Positions 10,683 through 18,551 of a DNA stretch of 64,000 nucleotides are shown piece after piece (within the stretch, counting starts at the first letter, position 1; each line of letters begins with the position of its first letter). The stretch comes from Cruoricaptor ignavus (GTDB taxonomy: Bacteria; Bacteroidota; Bacteroidia; Flavobacteriales; Weeksellaceae). The position numbers were made by a program, and so were the translations under genes. The DNA lies in NCBI RefSeq assembly GCF_900141665.1, contig NZ_FQYI01000003.1, forward strand, positions 33,501-97,500, given 5' to 3'. Below the pieces are notes generated by a model, which did no database searches, had not been told where the DNA came from, and saw nothing but the letters and a program-made list of their open reading frames with translations.

Positions 10683-10690
10683 CAAAAATA
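10683..10690 (-). promoter_or_regulatory. -7 box of ruvC, four bases before the ATG
   Basis: Minus strand TATTTTTG matches TAnnTTTG. The next bases are CAAA and then the ruvC ATG, so transcription would start at or next to the start codon. A TTG lies 15 nt upstream (10706-10708), a shorter spacer than usual. Confidence 0.5.
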
Positions 10691-10731
10691 ATATCGCTAA
10701 ATTTACAACCGAAAAACTAAAAATTCAAATT

Positions 10732-11115
10732 ATGAAAAAAGTGCTTTTAAGCCTGTCTTTCATGGCGGCTATTGCGGTGGCGAACGCTCATCCTGTAATT
10801 GCGGCTGATAAAGTAACTCCTGCAAAAATCCAGCAGAAACATGTGGTAATCGATGGAATGGGTGTGAAGAAATCTATCACTATGAACGGCGGAACGCTGG
10901 AAGTGAACGGTGCAAATTGCGACATTACCGTGAAGGGTTTTGCCAATGAAATCATCGTGAACGGCTCGAATGTAAATGTGCGGATTGACAAGGTAAACCG
11001 TGTGGAAATGAACGGCGTGAATGCGAAAGTATACTACAAAACCACCGACAATAAATCTGGAAAAGTGGCAAGCGAAGTGAACGGCCTGAATGCGAAGGTT
11101 ATTAAAGTGAAGTAA
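10732..11115 (+). CDS. Small secreted DUF3060-like protein
   Basis: A 127-residue protein with a signal peptide (hydrophobic residues 4-18, ending near ANAHPVIAA). The mature part has short repeating strands with alternating Val, Asn and Gly (VEVNGANC, IVNGSNVNVRI, EMNGVNAKVYY, EVNGLNAKVIKV). This suggests a small beta-helix or beta-sandwich, as in DUF3060 proteins. No catalytic residue is evident. It is divergent from ruvC and followed by a clear terminator, so it is probably monocistronic and acts in the periplasm or outside the cell. Function unknown. Confidence 0.75.
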   Translation: MKKVLLSLSFMAAIAVANAHPVIAADKVTPAKIQQKHVVIDGMGVKKSITMNGGTLEVNGANCDITVKGFANEIIVNGSNVNVRIDKVNRVEMNGVNAKVYYKTTDNKSGKVASEVNGLNAKVIKVK

Positions 11116-11137
11116 TCTTCTTTAAAAAATATCTCAA

Positions 11138-11168
11138 GATCCTTGCTTTCTGGCAGGGATTTTTTTTC
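11138..11168 (+). terminator. Rho-independent terminator
   Basis: ATCCTTGC (11139-11146) pairs with GCAGGGAT (11153-11160) with one wobble pair, and eight T residues follow. It ends the transcript of the secreted protein gene. Confidence 0.8.
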
Positions 11169-11200
11169 AACCTAGCAAACTTTGCACCTTATCGCGAAAT

Positions 11201-12331
11201 TTATTGCGCCACCTTCTTTATCATCTCGCTACGCACTTTTTCGGCGGCAAGTTCCACGGCATCTGCAGCGGTTTTCATCTCTTTGTGCGGCTGGAAAAAT
11301 CCGTTCTTGCTTTTCCGCTCGTCCGCAATGTTAGAGAGGATGATTACCGAAGTTTTTGTCTTCGGGTAAAAAATATTTAGCGATGGCGAACCCTTCACAT
11401 AGCCTGTGTGGAAAAAGGCTTCCGGCGCAGTAAGGTTCAGCATAATGCCGTAGCCGTAGCCTACATTTCCTAGAATTTCGTGTTCGCGCGACGCATACTT
11501 CTTGGTGAGAAGTTTCAGGCTTTCGGGCTTCAAGATTTTTCCGCCGAAAAGTGCCAAGTTCCATCGGTTCAAATCATTCACCGTTGAAAGAATTCCGCCG
11601 GCAGAAGTTGAGATAGAATTTTCCGCAAGCCGTGCAGGCATATTTTCCACGATGCTGTATTGCGCGGCGTTTCCGGTATAGGCGCTGCCAAAATTTTGAT
11701 TGTCAAAAGTTTTCGGCGTGAAGGTGTGGTGCATCCCTGCCTTCGCGAAAAGCTCCGCCGCATTTTCATCAAAACTTCTCCCGGAAACCTCCTCGATTAA
11801 TTCGCCCAAAAACCGGTAGCCTTTATTGCTGTAGCTGAATTTTTCGCCGGGCTTCGAAAGCAGCCCGTTTCCAAAATCGCTAATTCCTGAAGTGTGCGTA
11901 AGCAACTGATGAACCGTAATATCCTGATAGGTAATATTTTGAAAATCAGCTAGATAGGTAGAAACTTTATCGTTCACGCTTAGTTTTCCCTCTTCCTGCT
12001 GAAGCAAAATTAAAACCGCCGTAAACTGCTTGGAAAGCGAAGCAATCGCAAAAACCGTGCTGCTGTCTATGGTTGTTTTCTGCTTAAAATCTTCAAAACC
12101 CTGCTGTTTTTCGTAGAGTAAATTTCCATCCTGAAAAACCGAAATGCTGCCGTTGAAATCATATTTCGAAAAAACGGAATCCATCTTCGCTGCATACATC
12201 GCTTGCTGAAAATTCACCAAAGTGCTGTTAATCAAAGCGTTGCGCAATTGCTGGGCGTCAGGTTTTTTTCGGCAGGATGTGATCATAAGTAAAAGCAGTG
12301 TTGCTATTATGCTGAAAGTTTTATGTCGCAT
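11201..12331 (-). CDS. Serine hydrolase lipoprotein of the beta-lactamase/class C family
   Basis: A 376-residue protein. The N-terminal signal ends in a lipobox (MITSC), so it is probably a lipid-anchored envelope protein. The penicillin-binding fold motifs are present: SLSK (SxxK, near residue 98) in FAIASLSKQFTAV, YSN (near 167) and HTG (near 317). The family includes class C beta-lactamases, D,D-peptidases and esterases. The sequence alone does not separate these, and I would not call it a resistance gene. It stands alone, with a divergent gene upstream. Confidence 0.85.
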   Translation of the reverse strand: MRHKTFSIIATLLLLMITSCRKKPDAQQLRNALINSTLVNFQQAMYAAKMDSVFSKYDFNGSISVFQDGNLLYEKQQGFEDFKQKTTIDSSTVFAIASLSKQFTAVLILLQQEEGKLSVNDKVSTYLADFQNITYQDITVHQLLTHTSGISDFGNGLLSKPGEKFSYSNKGYRFLGELIEEVSGRSFDENAAELFAKAGMHHTFTPKTFDNQNFGSAYTGNAAQYSIVENMPARLAENSISTSAGGILSTVNDLNRWNLALFGGKILKPESLKLLTKKYASREHEILGNVGYGYGIMLNLTAPEAFFHTGYVKGSPSLNIFYPKTKTSVIILSNIADERKSKNGFFQPHKEMKTAADAVELAAEKVRSEMIKKVAQ

Positions 12332-12359
12332 TATCTAGTTACTTTATTTTTAAAGTTTA

Positions 12360-12391
12360 TTGAATCCTGCCGCGGCAGATGCTTAACTTTG
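12360..12391 (+). promoter_or_regulatory. Promoter of the small membrane protein gene
   Basis: TTG at 12360-12362, 21 nt, then TAACTTTG at 12384-12391. A CTGCCGCGGCAG palindrome lies within the spacer. Confidence 0.6.
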
Positions 12392-12404
12392 CAAAAATAA
12401 GAAG

Positions 12405-12737
12405 ATGCCAAAATTTTTCCCATGGCTGGTGGCCGCCGGCACCGTTCTGGTAGGTTTTGTAGAATATTTCTGTGGGGATAATTCCAGTGTTTCAGAAGTT
12501 ATCTTCTCTGCTATTGTTTTCGGCACAGCGTGGCTGGCGGCGTACCTGGCAGACCGCCCGGGCTGGCCATTCTGGAAAAAACAGCTGCTGACACTATTAC
12601 CGCTGCTGCTGATCGCCGGAGCAGGGCAGGTATTTTTCTCCGAAGAAATCTGGGTGTTGCAGGTAATAAAATACGCTGCCATCGTGATGCTTTATTTTCT
12701 GCTCGCCAGCCTCAGCAGCCGTAAGACGCTGAGGTGA
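12405..12737 (+). CDS. Small integral membrane protein, function unknown
   Basis: A 110-residue hydrophobic protein with about four predicted membrane helices (residues about 5-20, 30-48, 58-76 and 84-103). A basic, tryptophan-rich loop (DRPGWPFWKK) lies between helices two and three. No family is recognised. A good promoter lies just upstream, and the gene is divergent from the serine hydrolase, supporting a real, separately expressed gene. Confidence 0.65.
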   Translation: MPKFFPWLVAAGTVLVGFVEYFCGDNSSVSEVIFSAIVFGTAWLAAYLADRPGWPFWKKQLLTLLPLLLIAGAGQVFFSEEIWVLQVIKYAAIVMLYFLLASLSSRKTLR

Positions 12738-12825
12738 ATGATCATTGTGTAAACAGCTAAAGTATTTCTCGAAAACTTTATTCCTTAAATTTCAAACTTT
12801 TAGCGGTTAATCCAAAAAAAAGCTG

Positions 12826-12833
12826 TACCTTTG
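12826..12833 (+). promoter_or_regulatory. -7 box of the rplM-rpsI promoter
   Basis: TACCTTTG matches TAnnTTTG. The -33 region has only TTTAG. It lies about 46 nt upstream of the rplM start, the expected place for the ribosomal protein operon promoter. Confidence 0.6.
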
Positions 12834-12879
12834 CGCACTCTATTTGGGAGAGGAATGTTTAATCTATAATCTTGTAAGT

Positions 12880-13335
12880 GTGAATACATTAAGTTACAAA
12901 ACGATTTCAGCGAACAAGGCTACCGCTAATAAAGAATGGGTTGTGGTAGACGCTGAAGGACAGCCGCTGGGGCGCCTTGCCTCCACGGTTGCCAGGATTT
13001 TGAGAGGTAAGCACAAGGCAAACTTTACACCGCATGTAGACTGCGGCGATAATGTAATTGTGCTGAATGCCGGCAAAGTGACGCTTTCCGGTAACAAGTG
13101 GGAAGATAAAACCTACATCTGGCACACGGGTCACCCGGGAGGGCAGAGGTTCCGTACCGCGCAGGAGCAGCTGAAAAAAGATCCGCTGAAAATCCTCGAA
13201 AGATCTGTAAAAGGTATGCTTCCGAAGAACAGGCTGGGTGCTGCCATCCTGAAAAATCTGTATCTGTACGAAGGCGCGGAGCACAAGCACGAAGCTCAAC
13301 AGCCGAAAACCATTAACATCAACGAATTTAAATAA
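12880..13335 (+). CDS. rplM: 50S ribosomal protein L13
   Basis: L13 is an early assembly protein of the large subunit. I place the start at GTG 12880, giving a 151-residue protein beginning with NTLSYKTISANKAT, as in other flavobacterial L13 proteins; the longer frame to TTG 12844 has no family support. Conserved segments are WVVVDAEGQPLGRLAS, HVDCGDNVIVLNA and KMLPKNRLG-like residues near 115-122. rpsI follows after 3 nt, the usual pair. Confidence 0.96.
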   Translation: MNTLSYKTISANKATANKEWVVVDAEGQPLGRLASTVARILRGKHKANFTPHVDCGDNVIVLNAGKVTLSGNKWEDKTYIWHTGHPGGQRFRTAQEQLKKDPLKILERSVKGMLPKNRLGAAILKNLYLYEGAEHKHEAQQPKTININEFK

Positions 13336-13338
13336 TAT

Positions 13339-13725
13339 ATGGCAACAGTTCACAAAATCGGTAGAAGGAAGACTTCTGTGGCAAGGGTGTATGTAAAGCC
13401 CGGCAGCGGAAACATCACCGTGAACAGGAAGGATGCGAAGGAATACTTCAATACGGATGTACTGGTGTACAAGCTGAATCAGCCGTTCCTCCTTACGGAA
13501 ACTGCAGGGCAGTATGATGTTACTGTAAATGTTTTCGGCGGCGGTATCACAGGGCAGGCAGAGGCTATCCGCCTGGGTATCTCCCGCGCTTTGACGGAGA
13601 TTAATGCTGAGTACCGCCTGATCCTTAAGCCTGAAGGCCTCCTTACCAGAGATTCCAGAATGGTGGAAAGAAAGAAACCGGGACAGAAAAAAGCGAGAAA
13701 GAAATTCCAGTTCTCGAAGCGTTAA
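13339..13725 (+). CDS. rpsI: 30S ribosomal protein S9
   Basis: S9 is a small-subunit protein whose C-terminal tail reaches the P-site tRNA. The 128-residue length is normal. The start is ATG 13339, 3 nt after the rplM stop. The family signature appears as [19 protein letters not shown] (near residues 64-82), and the end is the conserved basic tail [12 protein letters not shown]. It is co-transcribed with rplM. rpsB follows after 194 nt that contain a hairpin. Confidence 0.97.
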   Translation: MATVHKIGRRKTSVARVYVKPGSGNITVNRKDAKEYFNTDVLVYKLNQPFLLTETAGQYDVTVNVFGGGITGQAEAIRLGISRALTEINAEYRLILKPEGLLTRDSRMVERKKPGQKKARKKFQFSKR

Positions 13726-13849
13726 GATTTTGCAGAAAGCAATATGCTTTATGCAGTATGCATTTAAAAGAATTCTTTAACCGCTTGAAGCCTAAAACCT
13801 TCTGCATTTGGCCTAAAGCAAAACAATCTGCCGTTTAGTTTAGCATCCA

Positions 13850-13876
13850 AACCTTACTCCCACTCATCGTAAGGTT
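13850..13876 (+). promoter_or_regulatory. Hairpin in the rpsB leader, candidate ribosomal protein control element
   Basis: AACCTTAC (13850-13857) pairs perfectly with GTAAGGTT (13869-13876) around an 11-nt loop, ending 43 nt before the rpsB ATG. No T tract follows. Autoregulatory leaders are common for ribosomal protein operons, but I cannot match this one to a known class. Confidence 0.4.
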
Positions 13877-13919
13877 GATTGCCGAAGTAGCGGAAAGTAA
13901 ACTAAAAAACAAAAAACCA

Positions 13920-14684
13920 ATGGCAAGAGCAAATGTAAAAGACCTCCTCGAGGCAGGGGTGCACTTCGGACACATGACCCGCAAGTGGAACCCGAATATG
14001 GCTCCATATATCTTTATGGAGAAAAACGGTATTCACATTATAGACTTACATAAAACTGCTGTGAAACTCGATGAGGCTTGCGAGGCACTCGAGAAGATCG
14101 TAGGTTCCGGCAGGAAAGTTCTCTTCGTAGCGACAAAAAAACAGGCGAAGGAAATCGTAGCAAAGCATGCCCAGGAGCTGAATATGCCCTATATCACCGA
14201 GCGCTGGCCAGGCGGTATGCTTACCAACTTCGTGACCATCCGCAAGGCTGTGAAGAAGATGAACGCTATCGACAAGATGAAGAAAGACGGTACTTTCGAA
14301 ACTTTGTCCAAAAAGGAGAGGCTACAGGTAGACCGCCAGCGTGCAAACCTTGAGAAAAACCTAGGCTCCATCGCAGATATGGTGCGCCTGCCGGCTGCCC
14401 TTTTTGTGGTAGATATTATGGCAGAGCATATCGCGGTAACAGAAGCTAAGAAACTTGGCATCCCTGTTTTCGCTATCGTGGATACCAATTCCGATCCGCG
14501 CAAAGTGGACTTCGTGATCCCTGGAAATGATGATGCATCCAAATCAGTGGATATGATTCTGTCCGTAGTTTCGGACGCGGTAAAAGAAGGACAGACGCAG
14601 AGAAAGGCTGAAAAAGAAAAATCTAAAGAAGAAGGGCAGGCTGTAACTGCCGATGCAGACGAAGATTTCGATACAGAAGCTTAA
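13920..14684 (+). CDS. rpsB: 30S ribosomal protein S2
   Basis: S2 joins the small subunit late, near the mRNA exit region. The start is ATG 13920, giving 254 residues beginning MARANVKDLLEAGVHFGH, the conserved N-terminus; fifteen upstream in-frame codons have no family support. Conserved segments include TRKWNPNMAPYIF, RWPGGMLTNF and PVFAIVDTNSDP. The acidic C-terminus (EEGQAVTADADEDFDTEA) is typical of flavobacteria. A strong terminator follows. tsf, normally the next gene, lies instead 2.8 kb away on the other strand. Confidence 0.97.
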   Translation: MARANVKDLLEAGVHFGHMTRKWNPNMAPYIFMEKNGIHIIDLHKTAVKLDEACEALEKIVGSGRKVLFVATKKQAKEIVAKHAQELNMPYITERWPGGMLTNFVTIRKAVKKMNAIDKMKKDGTFETLSKKERLQVDRQRANLEKNLGSIADMVRLPAALFVVDIMAEHIAVTEAKKLGIPVFAIVDTNSDPRKVDFVIPGNDDASKSVDMILSVVSDAVKEGQTQRKAEKEKSKEEGQAVTADADEDFDTEA

Positions 14685-14707
14685 TCTTTTAAGATTTCAA
14701 TACAATA

Positions 14708-14743
14708 AAACCGGTTCTCTACATAGAGAGCCGGTTTTTTTAT
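14708..14743 (+). terminator. Rho-independent terminator after rpsB
   Basis: AACCGGTTCTCT pairs with AGAGAGCCGGTT (one wobble pair) around ACAT, followed by a T tract. It ends the rplM-rpsI-rpsB region. Confidence 0.9.
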
Positions 14744-14748
14744 TTGTT

Positions 14749-14808
14749 TTTTTCCATTATTAGCCAATACTGAGCCGTTGAAGCACTCCCGATTTTTTGC
14801 CGCGCTAC
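14749..14808 (+). repeat. Imperfect direct repeat, copy A (upstream of the broken astacin gene)
   Basis: Shares TTTTTCCATTATTAG, then about 20 divergent bases, then ACTCCCG, a T6 run and GCGCTAC with copy B at 15713-15774. Both copies directly follow a terminator hairpin. The pair brackets the protease remnant. Confidence 0.7.
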
Positions 14809-14848
14809 AGTGCACAAAAACAGGCATTAATGTTAACAAAAATTAATA

Positions 14849-14879
14849 TTGTGATTTAAATAAATTTTTTATACATTTG
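14849..14879 (+). promoter_or_regulatory. Promoter of the astacin-like gene
   Basis: TTG at 14849-14851, a 20-nt spacer and TACATTTG at 14872-14879, a full match to the Bacteroidota consensus, 22 nt before the ATG. The pseudogene has kept its promoter. Confidence 0.7.
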
Positions 14880-14901
14880 AAACACACCAAAACTTTTTCA
14901 T

Positions 14902-15677
14902 ATGAAAACAAAAAACTTTTTCCAATTAGTGCTGCTTGCCCTTACGATCATAGGCTGTACAAGCAGAGAAGATGAAAGTATTTATCATCCAACCGATCCT
15001 TTGCGACCAGCGAACAGTGCAGAGCTTATTACCTTCCCAAATGGAACCACTATTGAAAAAAGAGATGGCAACTACATTTGGTTAGGGGATATACTGCTAT
15101 CTGAGGGTGACATAGAAGAACTGAAGTCCGATGGGATTTTGTGGGACGAGTGGGAGGTAGACAAATCATTAATTTAGCCAGCAACCAACATCCAAGTGTT
15201 GCTATTCATGAGATTGGGCATGCTATAGGGCTCTTTCACGAACAAAGTGCTAACAATAGGGATAATTTCATTACAGTAAATTATTCAAATATACGTCCCG
15301 AAAAAAGAACTAATTTTGATAAAGTAAGAACTAATTATTACTCTATTGGCAGCGTAGATTTTAATTCAATAATGTTATATTCGTCCTATGTTTTTGATCC
15401 ATCATTTGTTTATGACACATCCATTCCGGTTATGACCAAAAAAGATGGTTCCACATGGTGGGACAATACTGTTCTTTCAGATTCAGATAGAAAATGGGCT
15501 AATACTTTTTACCTGCCATATATCGCTCGGTCTGATGTTTATAGAGAATTGGCTGATGTAGTATATAAGCCAGACAATACCATTATGACACCGGAAGAAA
15601 GGTTGGAGTTACAAGCACAGCTTAATAATGGCAATCCTACTCCGCCTCCAGGTGGTAGAATACCAAATAATCCATAA
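14902..15677 (+). pseudogene. Astacin-like M12A metalloprotease lipoprotein, broken by internal deletion and frameshift
   Basis: The first frame (14902-15177) encodes a lipoprotein signal (lipobox IIGC) and a propeptide-like region. The second frame (readable from about 15141 to 15677) starts at VGRVGGRQIINLAS, normally found late in the catalytic domain. It then carries the zinc-binding signature HEIGHAIGLFHEQSANNRD and the downstream region with SIMLYSS (the Met-turn). The first half of the catalytic domain, expected between them, is missing, and the frames differ by +2/-1. The junction is near 15134-15145. No intact protease can be made. A sequencing error alone cannot explain the missing segment, although an assembly error could. 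Confidence 0.8.
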
Positions 15678-15691
15678 AATTATAATATCTC

Positions 15692-15717
15692 TAAAAGTCG
15701 CCAATTGGTGACTTTTT
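15692..15717 (+). terminator. Probable terminator after the astacin remnant
   Basis: AAAGTCGCC pairs with GGTGACTTT around AATT (one wobble pair), with T residues following. The T tail runs into repeat copy B. Confidence 0.7.
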
Positions 15718-15774
15718 CCATTATTAGTCTTTGACGTATCTGTAGATGTACTCCCGCTTTTTTCGCTGCGCTAC
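15713..15774 (+). repeat. Imperfect direct repeat, copy B (downstream of the broken astacin gene)
   Basis: Partner of copy A at 14749-14808, spaced 964 bp start to start. The shared blocks are TTTTTCCATTATTAG, ACTCCCG, T6 and GCGCTAC with nearly the same internal spacing (36 against 37 nt). Confidence 0.7.
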
Positions 15775-15864
15775 CCAGAAAGGGCTACGCTCAAGGGCCG
15801 CATGTGGTTCGCTACATATTGAAAAGACCTGGCAATTCTATTTTTTGTCAAGACAAAACATGCA

Positions 15865-16545
15865 TCAGTGAATCCGGAACTTAATATAGGTAATTGTTTT
15901 GCCTTTTTCTTCGAAAAGCGTTTCGTAGTAGGTTTTCACTTCGCGAAGCAGCGGCGTTCCCGGTTCGTATTCCGCTGCGCCGTAAATATCGTGGTGCGCC
16001 GAAAGAATCTCGTGCCCTAATCCCTGCAGAAGCCCTATGGTGTAGCCGTGCAGGAATTCTGAATCCGTTTTCAGGTGGATGATGCCGCCTCTTTTCAGGA
16101 TGTTTTTATATTTCGCCAAAAATTCCGGATTTGTAAGGCGGTGCTTCGTGCGGCGGAATTTTATCTGGGGATCCGGAAAGGTAATCCAGATTTCATCCAC
16201 TTCATTTTCTGCAAAAAAATATTCGATAAGCTCAATCTGAGTGCGCAGAAACGCCACATTTCCCAGCTCTTCCGCCAAAGCCTGTTTTGCGCCGTACCAA
16301 AACCTCGCACCTTTAATATCGATGCCGATGAAGTTTTTCTCCGGGAAAGCCTTGGCAAGGCCCACGGAATATTCGCCTTTTCCGCAACCCAGCTCCAAAA
16401 CCAGCGGGTTTTCATTCCCGAAAAATTCCTGCCGCCATCTGCCTTTCAGGTGAAATCCCTGCAAAGCCTCGTCTCTTGTAGGCTGCAGCACATTTGGCAG
16501 TGTGCGGTTCTCGGCAAAGCGGGCAAGTTTGTTCTTTTTTCCCAT
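15865..16545 (-). CDS. trmB: tRNA (guanine-N7-)-methyltransferase
   Basis: Transfers a methyl group from S-adenosylmethionine to N7 of G46 in tRNA. I place the start at ATG 16545, giving 226 residues starting MGKKNKLARFAENRTLPN as in relatives; a longer start at 16569 would overlap the upstream gene. The SAM-binding motif ELGCGKGEYS is at residues 51-60, with NFIGIDIKGAR near 71-81 and the family motif TFPDPQ followed by RHRLT-like residues near 120-140. It follows the upstream secreted-protein gene by 5 nt, so the two form an operon. Confidence 0.95.
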   Translation of the reverse strand: MGKKNKLARFAENRTLPNVLQPTRDEALQGFHLKGRWRQEFFGNENPLVLELGCGKGEYSVGLAKAFPEKNFIGIDIKGARFWYGAKQALAEELGNVAFLRTQIELIEYFFAENEVDEIWITFPDPQIKFRRTKHRLTNPEFLAKYKNILKRGGIIHLKTDSEFLHGYTIGLLQGLGHEILSAHHDIYGAAEYEPGTPLLREVKTYYETLFEEKGKTITYIKFRIH

Positions 16546-16550
16546 TAGTT

Positions 16551-17333
16551 TTAAAATTGATTCCGCCACTTGGAGTCAGCGAGCCTTCGCTGATAAATAG
16601 GCAGGTACTTTTCAATGTGAGGTTTTATTCCTTCAAAATTTTTTCTTTCCAGATAAGGCTGCAAATTATCCGACTGATATACGAACTGAAGAAAGTTATC
16701 AGTTAAACTTTCTGGAATTTTCAGTTTGGTGAAATATTCCACACCGAAATACTTTTTAATATTCTCAATATTCGCAGTCATTTCCTGGTGATTTTTCAGC
16801 CGTTGCTTCCGCACTCTGTCGCCGCTTAGCCAATCGTAAATGGCATCAATGCTGAACGAAATTCCACCGTCTTTCAACGAAGCCAGGCTTTCCGGCGAGC
16901 TGCCGTTTTTCGGCGAAGGTAAGCCGATGATTTCCGCAACCTGCAAATCTTTTTGCTTGGTTTGCAGCGCCAGAACATCCGTTTTCAAAACGCCGGTAGG
17001 TTTAAAGGTAATTACAACTTCCTCAATCTCACGGAATTGCGACTGAAGCTCAATTAAATTATTTGCCGACTGAAGCAGCGCATTAGTGAGTTTCACATCT
17101 TTCCGTTCAGAAATCATCGAGGTGAAGCGGATGACATCGCCTTCTTCCGCGGCAATACGGAAAACGCCGCGGTTATCTGAAAGCACAGTTTTCATCGTGC
17201 GAAGATTCGTCACGACAATATGGTTCAGGTAAACCACGGAATTTTCCCGCATCATTACCTGCCCTTCGAAATTTTGGGCGAAAAAATTCTGCGCAATAAA
17301 TATCAGGAAAAAACCAACAAAAATCTTCCGCAT
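16551..17333 (-). CDS. Secreted protein with carboxypeptidase-like regulatory domain
   Basis: A 260-residue protein from ATG 17333. It begins MRKIFVGFFLIFIAQNFFAQ, a typical signal peptide. Residues about 22-105 resemble the carboxypeptidase-regulatory beta-sandwich found in many Bacteroidota surface proteins (NFEGQV, VVTNLRTMKTVLSDNRGVFRI, GDVIRFTSM). The remainder is mostly helical with no known motif. It is the first gene of an operon with trmB and lies upstream on the same strand as nothing else close. Function unknown. Confidence 0.8.
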   Translation of the reverse strand: MRKIFVGFFLIFIAQNFFAQNFEGQVMMRENSVVYLNHIVVTNLRTMKTVLSDNRGVFRIAAEEGDVIRFTSMISERKDVKLTNALLQSANNLIELQSQFREIEEVVITFKPTGVLKTDVLALQTKQKDLQVAEIIGLPSPKNGSSPESLASLKDGGISFSIDAIYDWLSGDRVRKQRLKNHQEMTANIENIKKYFGVEYFTKLKIPESLTDNFLQFVYQSDNLQPYLERKNFEGIKPHIEKYLPIYQRRLADSKWRNQF

Positions 17334-17399
17334 AAGTAGGCAAAAATACTGCAAACGCTAAGCATTTGGTGAAAACCGCCTGTTAAAGTTTTGCCAAAA

Positions 17400-17431
17400 A
17401 ATAAAAAAACTCTGCCCTAAAAAAGGCAGAG
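17400..17431 (-). terminator. Rho-independent terminator after tsf
   Basis: On the minus strand CTCTGCC pairs with GGCAGAG (17410-17416 with 17425-17431) and a seven-T run follows. It directly follows the tsf stop codon. Confidence 0.85.
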
Positions 17432-17453
17432 CATTGCTGTGAAAAATTTTAAA

Positions 17454-18419
17454 TTAAAGGCTCACCCTGATGAAGCCAAGCACTTCTACACCGTCTCCAA
17501 AAGACGCCACATAGTCAGAAACTTTTTTGCTTTCGTCTTTGATGAAATTTTGGTCAAGCAGCGCTCTTTCCTGATCAAGGCTCGTATTATCGCTGATGAA
17601 TCTCTGCATTTTCCCTGGCAAAATTCTATCCCAGATTTGCTCTGGCTTGCCTTCCGCACGAAGCTCCGCCTTAGCATCTTCCTCAGCCTGCTTCAAGATT
17701 TCCTCCGTAAGCTGTGAGTAGGAAATGTAGCGTGGAACATTCTTCGTAGGCTTGCCAAGGCGCACCAGTTCCTCGTTATCTTTTTCGATGGCTGCAATTC
17801 TTGCCTCGGTTTCGCTCGCTACAAATTCCGGCGTGAAATTTTTGTAAGACAATGTATCCGGCGCCATAGAAGCTACCTGCATTGCAAGGTCTTTGGAAAG
17901 CTCCGCCGCTTTGTCGAAATCTTTGGAAAGGGAAACAATGGCGCCGATTTTCTTGCCGTGGATGTAGTGCCCAAGGTATGGCCCTTCGATTTTTTCGAAC
18001 GCGCCAATCTCGATTTTTTCGCCTATTACACCAGTTTGCTCGATAAGTTTTTCGGAAACCGTGATGCCGTCGAAATCTGAAGCCAGGAATTCCTCTTTGC
18101 TTGTAAATTCTAAAGCCTTCTCGGCAAGCTCGTTGGCAAGTTTCGTGAAATCTTCGTTCTTCGCCACGAAATCCGTTTCGCAGTTCAGGGAAATAATTAC
18201 GCCGCGCGTTTTATCGTCGCTCACTTTTGCAATAACCGCACCCTCTGTAGATTCTCTGTCGGCGCGGTTTGCCGCCACTTTCTGGCCTTTTTTTCTAAGG
18301 ATTTCGATGGCTTTTTCGAAATCGCCTTCCGCCTCCGTTAGGGCTTTTTTGCAGTCCATCATTCCTGCACCCGTTGTGTTTCTTAGTTTCGCGACATCTG
18401 CCGCTGCCGGTGTGTACAT
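17454..18419 (-). CDS. tsf: Translation elongation factor Ts
   Basis: EF-Ts exchanges GDP for GTP on EF-Tu. The protein has 321 residues. The N-terminal UBA-like domain contains [16 protein letters not shown], and the core has the conserved [13 protein letters not shown] (near residues 76-88) that contacts EF-Tu. The coiled-coil and C-terminal parts are complete. It has its own candidate promoter (TATCTTTG at 18468-18475) and terminator. It is separated from rpsB by 2.8 kb and inverted relative to it, unlike the usual rpsB-tsf order. Confidence 0.96.
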   Translation of the reverse strand: MYTPAAADVAKLRNTTGAGMMDCKKALTEAEGDFEKAIEILRKKGQKVAANRADRESTEGAVIAKVSDDKTRGVIISLNCETDFVAKNEDFTKLANELAEKALEFTSKEEFLASDFDGITVSEKLIEQTGVIGEKIEIGAFEKIEGPYLGHYIHGKKIGAIVSLSKDFDKAAELSKDLAMQVASMAPDTLSYKNFTPEFVASETEARIAAIEKDNEELVRLGKPTKNVPRYISYSQLTEEILKQAEEDAKAELRAEGKPEQIWDRILPGKMQRFISDNTSLDQERALLDQNFIKDESKKVSDYVASFGDGVEVLGFIRVSL

Positions 18420-18467
18420 ATATTTGTCTTTACTTTATTAAAAATCCTCCCTGAGATTTGGGCTACG

Positions 18468-18475
18468 CAAAGATA
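18468..18475 (-). promoter_or_regulatory. -7 box of the tsf promoter
   Basis: Minus strand TATCTTTG matches TAnnTTTG, 48 nt before the ATG. No clear TTG at the -33 distance. Confidence 0.5.
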
Positions 18476-18551
18476 CTAAAATCAGCAAAATATTTTCATA
18501 TTTTTGCGTTTAAAAATTATGATAACAGTAAAACGCAGGAAATTTTCCGGA

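Noticed and set aside
11201-12331. Calling the serine hydrolase a beta-lactamase resistance gene
   Set aside because: The fold motifs are shared with D,D-peptidases and esterases, and sequence alone gives no support for antibiotic hydrolysis.
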